Shown here piece by piece: positions 17,568-27,072 of a DNA stretch of 64,000 nucleotides (the first letter of the stretch is position 1; each line of letters starts with the position of its first letter). The translations under genes and the position numbers were made by a program. Source of the DNA: Lysinibacillus timonensis (GTDB lineage Bacteria > Bacillota > Bacilli > Bacillales_A > Planococcaceae); contig NZ_LT985980.1 in assembly GCF_900291985.1 (NCBI RefSeq), positions 1,928,001-1,992,000 on the forward strand. Direction: 5' to 3'. The notes beneath the pieces are model-generated. The model was given only the letters and a program-made list of their open reading frames with translations. It was not told where the DNA came from and did no database searches.

Positions 17568-18128
17568 TTACTCCTTTCTACGAGTCATTCCATGTAATAC
17601 AACATCTACTATAGTTGTTAAGGCTTCCGACAATGAGTGAGAAGCATGTGTATGAAAGTCCGGATCGAATACGGCCATAGATGCCCCTCTTAAGATTTGT
17701 ATAACACTTGGAACATTTAGTGGACGAAACTCCCCTTCTTGAATACCCAGCTCGATAATCTGTCGAACAGTCTGCCACTCTTCTCGAAGAAGATGATCAA
17801 TTTTTACCCACTCATTCGGAGCAAAACGTTTCATTTGTTCTAATAGTTTTGTATCTCCAAAGCGTAATCCACTTGGAACAATTAATAATATCGCTTTTAA
17901 TTTTTGTTCGTAGCTCCACTCTTTTTCTTGAAAGATTAATTGTTCACGTTGTTTTACTTCTTCAATTGCTTCATCGACAATCATTTCTATAATGTGTTGT
18001 TTCGAATTGAAATGCTCATAGATCGTTCTTTTACTAATCCCTTGCCTTTTAGCAATATCATGAACCGTAAACTTCAATCCTTTTTCTACAATTAGCTCTA
18101 GTACTGTTTCTTGTATTTGCTTCTTCAA
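17568..18128 (-). CDS. yvaF: TetR-family regulator (YvaF-like)
   Basis: A TetR helix-turn-helix occupies the N-terminus (FTVHDIAKRQGISKRTIYEHFNSKQHIIEMIV); total length is 186 residues. Translation starts at TTG (18126-18128) with GGGAGG six bases upstream. It is first in an operon with yvaE and yvaD and very probably represses it. Upstream, TGGTAC occurs three times on the minus strand (near 18158, 18178 and 18207), a likely operator set. The inducer is unknown. Confidence 0.85.
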   Translation of the reverse strand: MKKQIQETVLELIVEKGLKFTVHDIAKRQGISKRTIYEHFNSKQHIIEMIVDEAIEEVKQREQLIFQEKEWSYEQKLKAILLIVPSGLRFGDTKLLEQMKRFAPNEWVKIDHLLREEWQTVRQIIELGIQEGEFRPLNVPSVIQILRGASMAVFDPDFHTHASHSLSEALTTIVDVVLHGMTRRKE

Positions 18129-18156
18129 ACAGGACCTCCCATAATTCGGTTACTTC

Positions 18157-18212
18157 GGTACCATTTTTCAATTTTTAGTACCATTAATTCCATTTTATTG
18201 AATCATGTACCA
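18157..18212 (-). promoter_or_regulatory. Triple TGGTAC motif upstream of the yvaF-like operon
   Basis: TGGTAC is found at 18158-18163, 18178-18183 and 18207-18212 (minus strand), spaced 20 and 29 bp. Two copies share the longer AATGGTAC. The first and second lie between the likely promoter and the ribosome site, as expected for autoregulation. Confidence 0.4.
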
Positions 18213-18329
18213 CTTCGTCAAATCAGAAATTCAAAGAAATTTAGAACTACTCTTTTAAATAGAACTACCTCATTATGTTAATTGGAATCCATTGTTATTA
18301 GATGAAATGTCAATAAATACAATTAAAAC

Positions 18330-18378
18330 TAAAAAAGAAGCTTCTAATAAATTGATCAACCTATTAAAAGCTTCTTCT
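18330..18378 (-). terminator. Orphan minus-strand terminator-like hairpin
   Basis: A 14-bp stem with one mismatch (AGAAGCTTCTAATA at 18336-18349 with 18362-18375) is followed on the minus strand by six T. No minus-strand gene ends here: the next upstream feature is the plus-strand SLH gene. Confidence 0.65.
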
Positions 18379-18445
18379 ATCTCCTTTAATTACCAAACAA
18401 TAAGTTCATTTTTTATACTATAGTAAGCTATGAGGTGACAAGAAG

Positions 18446-19453
18446 TTGAAAAAAATAATAAAAGCATTAAGTACAGTCGGTTTAGCGTCTACATTACTAT
18501 TTACAAATGGGGTATCCGCGTCAACATCTGTACATTATCAAGATGTAAAACCAACAGATAATTTCTATAAATCAGTTGAATATCTATTAGAAAAAAATGC
18601 GATTAGTAAAACATTGCCAAATTTTAGACCTTACGACAATATTACTCGTGGTCAATTCGCTAGTATTATTGCTAAAGTTATGGGCTTGTCTACGAAATCT
18701 CAACATATTTATGTAGATGTTCCAACATCACATCAATTCTATCCATATGTTCAAATGGTGGTTGCAAAGGGTTTAATGAGTGGTAAAACGAATAAAGAGT
18801 TCGGTTTAAATGATTCATTAACTCGTGGTCAAATGGCAGGTATTTTAGCTTCATACTTTAGACTACCTTTAATTAGTGCTGAAGAATATAAAGATCGTGG
18901 GGGAAAAAAATCAGATATATTTGATGGAACCCAGTTTAAAGGTACTTGGGGCCAACATATAGCAACACTTGAAACCCTAGGTGTTATGAGTGGTTACACT
19001 GATGGTACTTATAAACAAAATAAGGCAATGAATCGTTCGCAATTTGCCAATATGATTCGTCTATTAGACAACGATTTTATTACCATTCATAAATACGACA
19101 TTGCAATTAGTATGTCCTCTACTAAAGACCTAGAAGTATCTGCAGAAGATATTTTGAAAGAACTTAGATCACTAGAAAACGAAAATGTACTTAAACTAAA
19201 AGATACCTTTACTGAATACTATTATCACTATACTGAAGGCACAGAATATGGTTACGAAGAACCTGATAAGGAACTAGTTGACACTTATATATTCAGCGTG
19301 ATGCAAGAAGGGGAAATTGTATTCGATGATTTAAACATTAGAATGATTGTTGAAAGACACGAATCAAACTATTTAAGTAATTACTACACTATTAAGTTAG
19401 AAAAATTAGAAGAAGGAGAAACAACTTCTACTAGTGATACTGCGACAAAATAA
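18446..19453 (+). CDS. S-layer homology (SLH) domain surface protein
   Basis: A Sec signal peptide (KKIIKALSTVGLASTLLFTNGVSAS) is followed by three SLH repeats (about residues 30-75, 90-135 and 150-205; each with the RGQ/RSQFA-type motif: TRGQFASIIAKV, TRGQMAGILASY, NRSQFANMIRLL). SLH triplets anchor proteins to pyruvylated secondary wall polymer. The last 120 residues are acidic and match no family I recognise. Start is TTG at 18446, eight bases after GAGGTGA. A strong terminator follows. It stands alone and is likely a cell-wall-anchored protein of unknown role. Confidence 0.9.
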   Translation: MKKIIKALSTVGLASTLLFTNGVSASTSVHYQDVKPTDNFYKSVEYLLEKNAISKTLPNFRPYDNITRGQFASIIAKVMGLSTKSQHIYVDVPTSHQFYPYVQMVVAKGLMSGKTNKEFGLNDSLTRGQMAGILASYFRLPLISAEEYKDRGGKKSDIFDGTQFKGTWGQHIATLETLGVMSGYTDGTYKQNKAMNRSQFANMIRLLDNDFITIHKYDIAISMSSTKDLEVSAEDILKELRSLENENVLKLKDTFTEYYYHYTEGTEYGYEEPDKELVDTYIFSVMQEGEIVFDDLNIRMIVERHESNYLSNYYTIKLEKLEEGETTSTSDTATK

Positions 19454-19456
19454 ATA

Positions 19457-19505
19457 GCAAATCTAAACCACGAGAAAGGGATATCTCGTGGTTTAGATTT
19501 TCTCC
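19457..19505. terminator. Terminator of the SLH gene
   Basis: Perfect 17-bp stem (19459-19475 with 19484-19500) and an 8-nt loop followed by a short T-run. It lies between the convergent SLH and siderophore transporter genes and may act in both directions. Confidence 0.8.
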
Positions 19506-19553
19506 TTATTGAGCTTATTGCTTAGACATCAAACTTGCTCCAAGTATTTTATT

Positions 19554-20363
19554 TCAATCGTTCTCTACCACATGATAACGGCCTTTCGGGATAACTAGTG
19601 GCGTACCCGATACGGGATCTGGAATGACAACGCAGTTTAAATCAAAAACAGACTTTACTAATTCACTTGTTATCACTTCATTTGGCGTTCCTTCTGCGAG
19701 TAATTTCCCTTCTTTTACGGCAAAAAGGTAATCTGCATAACGTGCTGATAAATTAATATCGTGTAATACCATTACAATGGTAGTACCATACTTGTGATTT
19801 AAATTAGTAAGTAGATCTAATATTTCAACCTGATACGTAATATCTAAAAATGTTGTTGGTTCATCTAGTAGTAAAATATCCGTTTGTTGGGCCAATGCCA
19901 TCGCAATCCAAACTCTTTGTCTTTGCCCTCCTGAAAGCTCATCTATATCACGATTGGCAAATTCTGTAATATTCATAAAAGCCATCGCTTCTTCTACGGC
20001 TTCATAATCTTTTTTCGTCCAACCACTAAATAGTGATTGATGTGGAAATCTGCCACGTCCAACTAAATCCGCAACCGTTATACCATCTGGAACGACGGGA
20101 GCCTGAGGAAGCAAACCTAAAATGCGTGCCAATTGCTTTGGCGGGTATTTTGTAATTGCTTTGCCATCTAAGGTCACATCACCTTGAGAAGGCTTAATCA
20201 GTTTGGCCATTGTTTTTAACAGTGTAGACTTTCCGCTACCGTTCGCACCAATAATAACGCTTATTTTATTTTTTGGAATTGTAAGATTTATACCATGAAT
20301 GATTGTTTTATGATCATATCCTGAGTACAGCTCATTTGTTCGAAAGATGTGTGTATTGCTCAT
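19554..20363 (-). CDS. Iron-siderophore ABC transporter ATP-binding protein (FecE/FhuC type)
   Basis: The ATPase of a Fe3+-siderophore importer. Walker A is GANGSGKST (about residue 38-46), the signature is LSGGQRQRV, and Walker B is ILLLDEPTTFLD. Length is 269. It is the last gene of the operon SBP - permease - permease - ATPase, meeting the second permease gene at a single shared base. A Fur box lies upstream of the operon, so expression is expected under iron starvation. Confidence 0.92.
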   Translation of the reverse strand: MSNTHIFRTNELYSGYDHKTIIHGINLTIPKNKISVIIGANGSGKSTLLKTMAKLIKPSQGDVTLDGKAITKYPPKQLARILGLLPQAPVVPDGITVADLVGRGRFPHQSLFSGWTKKDYEAVEEAMAFMNITEFANRDIDELSGGQRQRVWIAMALAQQTDILLLDEPTTFLDITYQVEILDLLTNLNHKYGTTIVMVLHDINLSARYADYLFAVKEGKLLAEGTPNEVITSELVKSVFDLNCVVIPDPVSGTPLVIPKGRYHVVEND

Positions 20364-21400
20364 TATAATTCTCCCTTTCGGTTCATTCGGATTAGTAAGT
20401 AAATTAAATACGGTGCCCCGAGTATTCCTGTAATAACTCCTACTGGAAATCTATATTCAAAGGCAAACTGTCCTATTAAATCTGCTAATAAAACCAAATT
20501 TGCACCGACTAAACCTGCAGGGAGAATGTTTGACGAGTGATGACCAACTAAACGATTCGCGATTGGACCCGCTAAAAATGAAACAAATGCAATAGGTCCT
20601 GTAGTTGCGGTTGCAATGGCAATAATTAAGACGGAACTCATAATTAAAATAATTCGTACTTTATCTGTTGATACACCTAGTGACGTCGCCATTTGCTCCC
20701 CTAATTCTAGTAAACTTAAATGCTTACCGAAATATAGTAGAATAGGTGTAAAAATGACCACCACTAGAATTAAAGGAAGTACTTCATCCATTTTGGAACC
20801 ATTCAGACTTCCACTTAACCATCTCATCGCTACGCCGATATCTTGCTGAGCACTTTTCAATATTAAATATGAAATCACCGCATCTAACATTGCTTGTAAG
20901 CCAATCCCAATAATAATTAGACGACCAATTGAAAATGAACGACCACGGGATAAAAAATACATCGCAATAACCGTAATTAATCCGCCGATAACCGCTGCAA
21001 TAGATATTGCGGTATTACTTAAGTGTAAGACGGTGATACAAAAAACAGCTGCTACACTTGAGCCAGAAGTAATCCCTAATATATTTGGATTCGCTAGTGG
21101 ATTCCTCAACATTGTTTGAAAAATGTAACCCGCTATTCCAAAGGCAAATCCAGAAAATAAACCTGTCATCATACGCGGTAGTCGCAGCGTATTAATGGCA
21201 AAGTTAGCACCTGCAATATCTTCTCCCAATAATGATCGAATCACGACATCTACTGGATAAATAGTGTTCCCTAATAGTAGCATTGCACAACTAAGCACCA
21301 CTGCTAGCACAGCTAATATCGAGGTCACAATAAGATGACGTCTTTTTCTTTGACGTATACCATGCCTAATTATATTCATATTGCTTTCTTGATTTTTCAT
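20363..21400 (-). CDS. Iron-siderophore ABC transporter permease (FecCD family)
   Basis: A FecCD/BtuC-type permease of 345 residues with about nine to ten TM segments; landmarks include LRLPRMMTGLFSGFAFGIAGYIFQ and NPLANPNILGITSG, the coupling region facing the ATPase. It overlaps the preceding permease gene by 4 bp and abuts the ATPase. The two non-identical permeases should form a heterodimeric channel for a ferric siderophore. Confidence 0.92.
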   Translation of the reverse strand: MKNQESNMNIIRHGIRQRKRRHLIVTSILAVLAVVLSCAMLLLGNTIYPVDVVIRSLLGEDIAGANFAINTLRLPRMMTGLFSGFAFGIAGYIFQTMLRNPLANPNILGITSGSSVAAVFCITVLHLSNTAISIAAVIGGLITVIAMYFLSRGRSFSIGRLIIIGIGLQAMLDAVISYLILKSAQQDIGVAMRWLSGSLNGSKMDEVLPLILVVVIFTPILLYFGKHLSLLELGEQMATSLGVSTDKVRIILIMSSVLIIAIATATTGPIAFVSFLAGPIANRLVGHHSSNILPAGLVGANLVLLADLIGQFAFEYRFPVGVITGILGAPYLIYLLIRMNRKGEL

Positions 21401-22458
21401 AATGACCTCACCTTCGATCTCTTCGCGATCAGGATGAGGATTGGTGCACCTATAAACGCTGTAATAATACCTACTTCAAGTTCTCCAGGACTTCCAATAA
21501 GTCTACCTACCACATCCGAAAACGTTAATATAATCGCTCCTGCTAATGCAGACATTGGGATTAGGAAACGCAAATCTGGTCCGATAATTAAACGCATCGC
21601 ATGGGTAGCTAAAAGTCCAATAAAACCAATTGGTCCCGCTAAAGCGGTTGTTACTCCACATAAAATGACTCCTGCACATATGGCAAATACCCGGAGGAAA
21701 CCTGGTCGTACACCTAATCCCGTTGCCACATCATCACCTAGTGCTAATGCATTTAAAGCAGGTGCCGTTAAGAAAGCGATCAATACCCCAATGATTAGAA
21801 AAGGAAGAAAGATTTGAATCGATTCCCATGATCCAGAACCAACACTTCCTACTTGCCAAAATCTAAATTGATCCATTGCATATGTACTTGGAATCATAAT
21901 TGCCGTTACTAGTGAAGAAAGAGCTGCACTTGTTGCAGCTCCAGCCAATACTAGTTTTATCGGTGTAGCACCTCCGCGTCCCATAGAACCTATTGCAAAC
22001 ACGAAGACTGCTGTTATAGCTGCTCCGAGTAAAGCTAACCAAATATACTGACCTGCTGTAGTAATGTTAAAAAACGCAATTCCACATAATACAAATAATG
22101 AAGCACCCGTATTCACACCTAGGATACTCGGGTCGGCGAGGGCGTTACGAGTGACAGTTTGCATAAGAACACCCGCAATTGCTAATGCGACACCACAGCA
22201 TAAACTAAATATTGTACGTGATATCCTTTTTTGGACTACAATCGCTCCATAAGAATCTTCATTTTGATAAAATAACCCATCTATTAACTCTTGGAAACTG
22301 ACTACCCTAGCACCTAATAGAAGAGAAGCAATAATTGTGGTAATTAATAAAATAAACCCTATTATTAATATCAATTTAAAGTGCTGCGGTACATGTAGAT
22401 CTATTCGCTTCTTATGAGGAGTGGATTTATGGCTCAATTTTATCAATTGCCTCACCAA
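21397..22458 (-). CDS. Iron-siderophore ABC transporter permease (FecCD family)
   Basis: The first permease of the operon, 353 residues, with the FecCD signatures ISRTIFSLCCGVALAIAGVLMQ and NALADPSILGVNTGAS. The frame starts at TTG 22458 and overlaps the end of the SBP gene by 32 bp. Several in-frame TTG and GTG codons (22455, 22449, 22440) follow a GGTGAGG ribosome site, so the exact start is uncertain by a few codons. It pairs with the next gene product to form the membrane channel. Confidence 0.9.
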   Translation of the reverse strand: MVRQLIKLSHKSTPHKKRIDLHVPQHFKLILIIGFILLITTIIASLLLGARVVSFQELIDGLFYQNEDSYGAIVVQKRISRTIFSLCCGVALAIAGVLMQTVTRNALADPSILGVNTGASLFVLCGIAFFNITTAGQYIWLALLGAAITAVFVFAIGSMGRGGATPIKLVLAGAATSAALSSLVTAIMIPSTYAMDQFRFWQVGSVGSGSWESIQIFLPFLIIGVLIAFLTAPALNALALGDDVATGLGVRPGFLRVFAICAGVILCGVTTALAGPIGFIGLLATHAMRLIIGPDLRFLIPMSALAGAIILTFSDVVGRLIGSPGELEVGIITAFIGAPILILIAKRSKVRSL

Positions 22459-23485
22459 TTAATTCTAAATATTCATCAATCGTATAAGCGATTGATAATG
22501 GGTTTGGAGTTCCTGCTGCGACAAGTGGCGTATCACTTGTAATAAATGCCACAGAACCTCGCTCTACTGCTGGTATTTTCCCAAGTAAAGGGTCCGCTTT
22601 AATTGTTTCGTAAAGTGCATCATCACCATAGCCGACAATTAAATCAGCATCGAATAATGCTTCAACATTTTCTGTACTTAACTTTAATGAGTAACTCGTC
22701 GGATCTGTAATTAATTCCATTATACTTTCAGGATAACTTAAACCTAATTCTTCTAAAAATGACACACGAGAGTCAATTGGAGTATATATATGTAACTGTG
22801 ATAAATCTTTTGCTGAGAAGTTAACCCACACTACTTTCTTCCCTTCAATTTGAGGATAAGCGCTAAGTTTTTCAGCAACTAAATCTTCGATATCTTTAAT
22901 TAATTGCGCTCCTTCTTCTGCCATTCCCATACCTAACGCATTTAATTGTACTTGCTCACGCCAAGTAGTCGTCCAAGGTGCCGTTGGGTAAGCAACAACT
23001 GGCGCAATTTGTGATAGTGTTTCATAATCTTCTAGTGTAATACCAGAGTACGCAGCAAGAATTACATCCGGTTTAGCATCTGAAATTGCTTCAAAATCTA
23101 ACCCATCTGTATCTTGGAAAACGTTTGGATTAGTCTCACCAAGTTCCTCTAATTTTTCTTTTGTCCATGGTAGTAAACCACTATCATCTTGTACACCAAA
23201 ATTCGCAGCAGAGAAACCTACTGGCACTATACCAAGAGCTAAAGCTACATCTTGATTTCCCCATTGAATCGTTACAACACGTTCAGGTTTGCTTTTAATT
23301 ACGGCCTCCCCTAATGCATGTTCAATCGTAATTGGGTATTGGGAATCTGTATTTGTTTCAGTTGAACTCTTTGACTCGCTCTCCTGTTTCACTTCAGTTG
23401 AAGAGTTACTAGAGCAGCCTATTAATGCAAAAATTGCAATAATTGACATCATTAACAGTAGTAAAAATGATTTTTTATTTCGCAT
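22427..23485 (-). CDS. Iron-siderophore ABC transporter substrate-binding lipoprotein
   Basis: A lipoprotein with a signal peptide ending in the lipobox LIGC (about residue 24), then a Ser/Glu-rich linker and a FecB/FhuD-type two-lobed binding fold with the starting motif ALGEAVIKSKPERVVTI. It captures a ferric siderophore at the cell surface for the two permeases and the ATPase downstream. A Fur box (23552-23570) is centred about 75 bp before the start codon, so the operon is iron-repressed. The siderophore class (hydroxamate, catecholate or citrate) is not decided by the sequence. Confidence 0.92.
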   Translation of the reverse strand: MRNKKSFLLLLMMSIIAIFALIGCSSNSSTEVKQESESKSSTETNTDSQYPITIEHALGEAVIKSKPERVVTIQWGNQDVALALGIVPVGFSAANFGVQDDSGLLPWTKEKLEELGETNPNVFQDTDGLDFEAISDAKPDVILAAYSGITLEDYETLSQIAPVVAYPTAPWTTTWREQVQLNALGMGMAEEGAQLIKDIEDLVAEKLSAYPQIEGKKVVWVNFSAKDLSQLHIYTPIDSRVSFLEELGLSYPESIMELITDPTSYSLKLSTENVEALFDADLIVGYGDDALYETIKADPLLGKIPAVERGSVAFITSDTPLVAAGTPNPLSIAYTIDEYLELIGEAIDKIEP

Positions 23486-23551
23486 TTTCCACCCTACCTA
23501 TTCAAATTATTAAGTTTTATAGATTGTTAGACTCCATTGCACCTTTCAATC

Positions 23552-23570
23552 GATAACGATTATCATTATC
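23552..23570. promoter_or_regulatory. Fur box of the siderophore transporter operon
   Basis: GATAACGATTATCATTATC matches the 19-bp Fur consensus at 18 of 19 positions. It sits between the FNR stop and the SBP start, on the promoter side of the SBP operon. Confidence 0.92.
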
Positions 23571-23622
23571 ATCAATGAGTAATTTAAATTACTTTCTATA
23601 AATTGTCAATATTATTTTCCGT

Positions 23623-24675
23623 TTACTGATGACTATCTTCCGTTTTGCAAAATAATTCTTCTAAAAGCTCCTTATTTCTCTCAGCGAATTTTTCATTGTG
23701 GGAAGAGACCATTCCGTATTGATTTGCATTTGGATCGATATACATTTTTGCATTATTGACTGCCAGTACTGCATCTTGAAAAGTTCCAACTAATAGATTC
23801 ACTTTATCTTCATAAGAAATAATATCTCCCGCTCCAAAAATTCCAGGTACAGTAGTTTTACATTGCCCCTGACTTACTAAATAATAGTCATCTTTACGTT
23901 TTGGTTGAATATCATCGGCAAATGCTAACGATACTTCACGATTGTAGCCATGGCTAATTAAAACATCATCAACCTTTACATGATGTGTCTTGCCATTTTG
24001 TGCAATTATGACTTCCTCAATAGCCGTTTTGCTATCATTTGATACGACTGATTGAATCTCTGCATTAAGCATAATTTGTACACCATGTGCTTTTAGCTTT
24101 TCCACTTGCGATTCATGAGCAGATAATTGCTCCTTACGATAAATGACAATTACTTCTTTTGCTACGAATAACAGTTCTACAGCCCAATCAATTGCTCCAT
24201 TTCCCCCACCTGAGACAAGAACTGTTTTGTTACGGAAACGTTCCAACCCTAAAATGGTATAATGTAGGTTAGACATTTCATATTTTTCCGCACCTTCAAC
24301 TTCAAGTTTAATTGGATTCAAAATACCTCCACCTACTGCTACAACAATTGTTTTTGAATAATGGACTTCTCCCAAATCAGTAGTGATGGCGAAAATATCC
24401 CCTTGTTTTTCTATTTGTTCTACTTTCGTATTCAAACAAATCGTTGGTGAAAATGTATTAGCTTGATTAATTAGGTTTTTAACAAATAACTGTGCTTGCA
24501 TTGGTGGTTGACCACCAACATCCCACAATATCTTCTCAGGATATATATTCACCTTGCCACCTAAGACAGGCTGAACCTCTATTATTTTTGTTTTCATATT
24601 ACGTAAACCACTATAAAAAGCACTATATAATCCAGCAGGCCCGCCACCAATGATCGTTATATCAAATAAATCCAT
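23623..24675 (-). CDS. Ferredoxin/flavodoxin-NADP reductase, thioredoxin-reductase-like (YcgT/YumC family)
   Basis: A 350-residue FAD/NAD(P)H flavoprotein with FAD motif GGGPAGLYSAFYSG (about 10-23), NADPH motif SGGGNGAIDWAV (about 157-168) and the C-terminal FAD motif GIFGAGDI. It lacks the CxxC of thioredoxin reductase, as expected for YumC-type FNR. A perfect 9-3-9 inverted repeat similar to a Fur box precedes it. Together with its position next to the siderophore operon this resembles Fur-regulated YcgT of B. subtilis; it may supply electrons for iron release from siderophores. It is a paralogue of the FNR in the paa operon. Confidence 0.88.
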   Translation of the reverse strand: MDLFDITIIGGGPAGLYSAFYSGLRNMKTKIIEVQPVLGGKVNIYPEKILWDVGGQPPMQAQLFVKNLINQANTFSPTICLNTKVEQIEKQGDIFAITTDLGEVHYSKTIVVAVGGGILNPIKLEVEGAEKYEMSNLHYTILGLERFRNKTVLVSGGGNGAIDWAVELLFVAKEVIVIYRKEQLSAHESQVEKLKAHGVQIMLNAEIQSVVSNDSKTAIEEVIIAQNGKTHHVKVDDVLISHGYNREVSLAFADDIQPKRKDDYYLVSQGQCKTTVPGIFGAGDIISYEDKVNLLVGTFQDAVLAVNNAKMYIDPNANQYGMVSSHNEKFAERNKELLEELFCKTEDSHQ

Positions 24676-24716
24676 ATTATCCCCCTTATAAAGATACTTC
24701 TCATCCTTATATTAAT

Positions 24717-24737
24717 TGATATTGAGAATCAATATCA
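24717..24737. promoter_or_regulatory. Fur-box-like operator of the FNR gene
   Basis: Perfect inverted repeat TGATATTGA-GAA-TCAATATCA, close to the Fur 7-1-7 pattern, about 45 bp upstream of the FNR start codon. Confidence 0.75.
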
Positions 24738-24922
24738 ATAAAATTTTTAAAATTATTTATCTTTCTGTAGAAAAAGTCTTCACACCAATACAGTTAACAG
24801 ATGTGAAATCTTCTTCTATAAATAGTTTCATTTTCAGTGAATATCATCGGAAAATTTTACCTGTGCGAGAAACATATCTACTACCGATATAAATCTTGAT
24901 ATCTATGGGAGGAGCAAAACAC

Positions 24923-26635
24923 TTGAAACTACTTAAAAATCTAAACATATTCAAAAAGTTACTAGTAATTATCATTGTAAGTGCATTGGCGTTAGTGTCC
25001 GTAGGAATGTTAGGTGTAAACTACATTAGAGTTATGGAAAAGGGATCAAATGTTATGTTCCAAGAAAATTTACTACCCTTAAGCCAAGTGATGCAAATTC
25101 GAATAAATGCAAGAGCAAGTGATGCATATACTCTAGAACTGTTAGCAACAGAGGACCCAAAAAGGAATAATGAACTTGTTAGTGAGATTACATCTGCTTG
25201 GGATGAAATTGATGGATTAATTTCTGAAATTGAAGCGGCTCACTTGCAAAATGATGAATTAGAATTAATTAATCAGTATAAGGAACAAGCTGCGGTATTG
25301 AGTGAAAAAAGAAATAGAGTAATTGAGCTTGCGCTTGAAAATAACAATGAAGAGGCATATTCTCTATATACAGAAGAGGTTGAAACCAATAGAGCATTGG
25401 TTAATGATACATTAAAGCAACTTCAGAAGGCGAATATTACACATGCAGAATCAATCAATAATTTAAATAGAAAAACAAGTGAAGAAATTGTTATCTTTGT
25501 CTCTATGATTGTTATTATTTCTCTTATTCTATTAGTCATTTTAAGTACAATAATCGCTCGTATGATTGTAAAACCAATAAAAGAAGTTAAAAACTTAATT
25601 TTTGAAGCTGAAAACGGTAATTTTACAGTTAAAGGTAGTTACCATTCTACAGACGAAATCGGTGAACTTACAGTTTCCTTTAATAATATGACCAACACAT
25701 TGCAATCAGTGTTTAGAACTGTACAAGACTCTTCTCAGCAAGTAGCATCTGCCTCTGAACAGTTAAGTGCGAGTGCCGAGGAAAATAGTAGTGCAAGTGA
25801 ACATATTAATGTAACGGTTCAGGAGCTATCATCTGGTACTGATGAACAAGTTCTGAAAATTGACCATAGTACTAAAGTTATTACAGATATATCTAACCAC
25901 ACAAAAACAATTGCAAATCATACGGAAAAAATAACAGAAGACGTACAACATGCATCAGCAATGTCCCTCGAAGGGAACAGAGCTATTCAAAAAGTAAATG
26001 AACAAATGAATTCCATTTATGAAAATGTAAATAGTCTTTCAAATGCAGTAAAGAGCTTAAACGAGCGTTCTAATGAAATCGGCCAGATTACAAATGTGAT
26101 AACAGGGATCTCAGCTCAAACAAATTTGTTAGCATTAAACGCAGCAATTGAGGCAGCTAGGGCTGGTGAACATGGTAAAGGATTTGCCGTAGTTGCTGAC
26201 GAAGTTAGAAAACTTGCAGAAGAATCAACCAATTCAACAGAAAAAATTTCAGAGCTTATCCAGCTAATCCAAAAAGATACAGATGTCACATTACAAACGA
26301 TGGAGAAAGCGGCTTTGGAGGTTAATTCTGGACTTAAAATTGTTCATGTGGCGGGAGATTCTTTCCACAAAATTGAACAAGCAGTAAATGGAGTCGTCTC
26401 TCAAATCGAAGAAATTTCAGATTCCTTAAAACAACTTACAACTGGTGCAGATAACGTTAATGATTCTATCCAAAGTGTAAGTGACGTTGCGAATGAATCA
26501 GCCATGATTACGAAAAATATCTTTGCTGCTACTGAGGAACAATTAGCATCAATGGAGGAAATTTCTTCCTCGTCGCAATTACTTGCAAAATTAGCGGATG
26601 AGCTACAAGTTATATTAAAAAGGTTTAAGATTTAG
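24923..26635 (+). CDS. Methyl-accepting chemotaxis protein
   Basis: Transmembrane chemoreceptor: TM1 (about 6-30), a four-helix-bundle ligand domain (about 35-185), TM2 (about 195-218), HAMP (about 218-270), then a long cytoplasmic signalling coiled coil. The conserved hairpin tip is [30 protein letters not shown]. It signals to CheA/CheW. TTG at 24923 is chosen as the start because GGGAGGAG lies eight bases upstream; the frame extends nine codons further to 24896 without such a site. It stands alone, and a terminator follows. Confidence 0.92.
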   Translation: MKLLKNLNIFKKLLVIIIVSALALVSVGMLGVNYIRVMEKGSNVMFQENLLPLSQVMQIRINARASDAYTLELLATEDPKRNNELVSEITSAWDEIDGLISEIEAAHLQNDELELINQYKEQAAVLSEKRNRVIELALENNNEEAYSLYTEEVETNRALVNDTLKQLQKANITHAESINNLNRKTSEEIVIFVSMIVIISLILLVILSTIIARMIVKPIKEVKNLIFEAENGNFTVKGSYHSTDEIGELTVSFNNMTNTLQSVFRTVQDSSQQVASASEQLSASAEENSSASEHINVTVQELSSGTDEQVLKIDHSTKVITDISNHTKTIANHTEKITEDVQHASAMSLEGNRAIQKVNEQMNSIYENVNSLSNAVKSLNERSNEIGQITNVITGISAQTNLLALNAAIEAARAGEHGKGFAVVADEVRKLAEESTNSTEKISELIQLIQKDTDVTLQTMEKAALEVNSGLKIVHVAGDSFHKIEQAVNGVVSQIEEISDSLKQLTTGADNVNDSIQSVSDVANESAMITKNIFAATEEQLASMEEISSSSQLLAKLADELQVILKRFKI

Positions 26636-26699
26636 CATAAATAAATCTTACTTAGTGAATTCCGAAAATCAAGAAGAAGACTAGTACGTTCAAAACTAA

Positions 26700-26737
26700 T
26701 GGCAGTGAGAAACAAAATCTCACTGTCACTTTTTTAT
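26700..26737 (+). terminator. Terminator of the chemoreceptor gene
   Basis: Stem GGCAGTGAGA/TCTCACTGTC (one G-T pair), 7-nt loop, then ACTTTTTT. Confidence 0.85.
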
Positions 26738-27072
26738 GTCCCCTTATAATCCAATACTACTTTCATACTTTACCCCATTATTTTATATGAAGCATTACAT
26801 AAGTTAGAAGTGTAAGAAAGTGAGTAGCAACATAGGCATACAGATTTGAATCCGACACCGAATATCTATGGATATAAGACCTCTAATAAAAAGAAAAGGC
26901 CTTCCAATAGTTTTAGCAAACTGATGAAAGGCCTTCTCATATAGGATAGCTATTCTTGTATGGTTTATCTAGTTTTATAGAAAACGAGAACAAATCTGAG
27001 ACAAGAAAAGCATAGTATCATTTTAGACGAAATATAACAAGGTCCAAACCATATATGGTGAATCAATCAAAC
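26738..27072. other. Non-coding gap between convergent genes
   Basis: No plausible gene on either strand. The only structure seen is the GGDEF-gene terminator at 26889-26938. Confidence 0.6.
26887..26938 (-). terminator. Terminator of the GGDEF gene
   Basis: Hairpin built on AAGGCCTT repeats (26896-26903 and 26928-26935), followed on the minus strand by TTCTTTTT. About 135 bp past the GGDEF stop. Confidence 0.65.
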
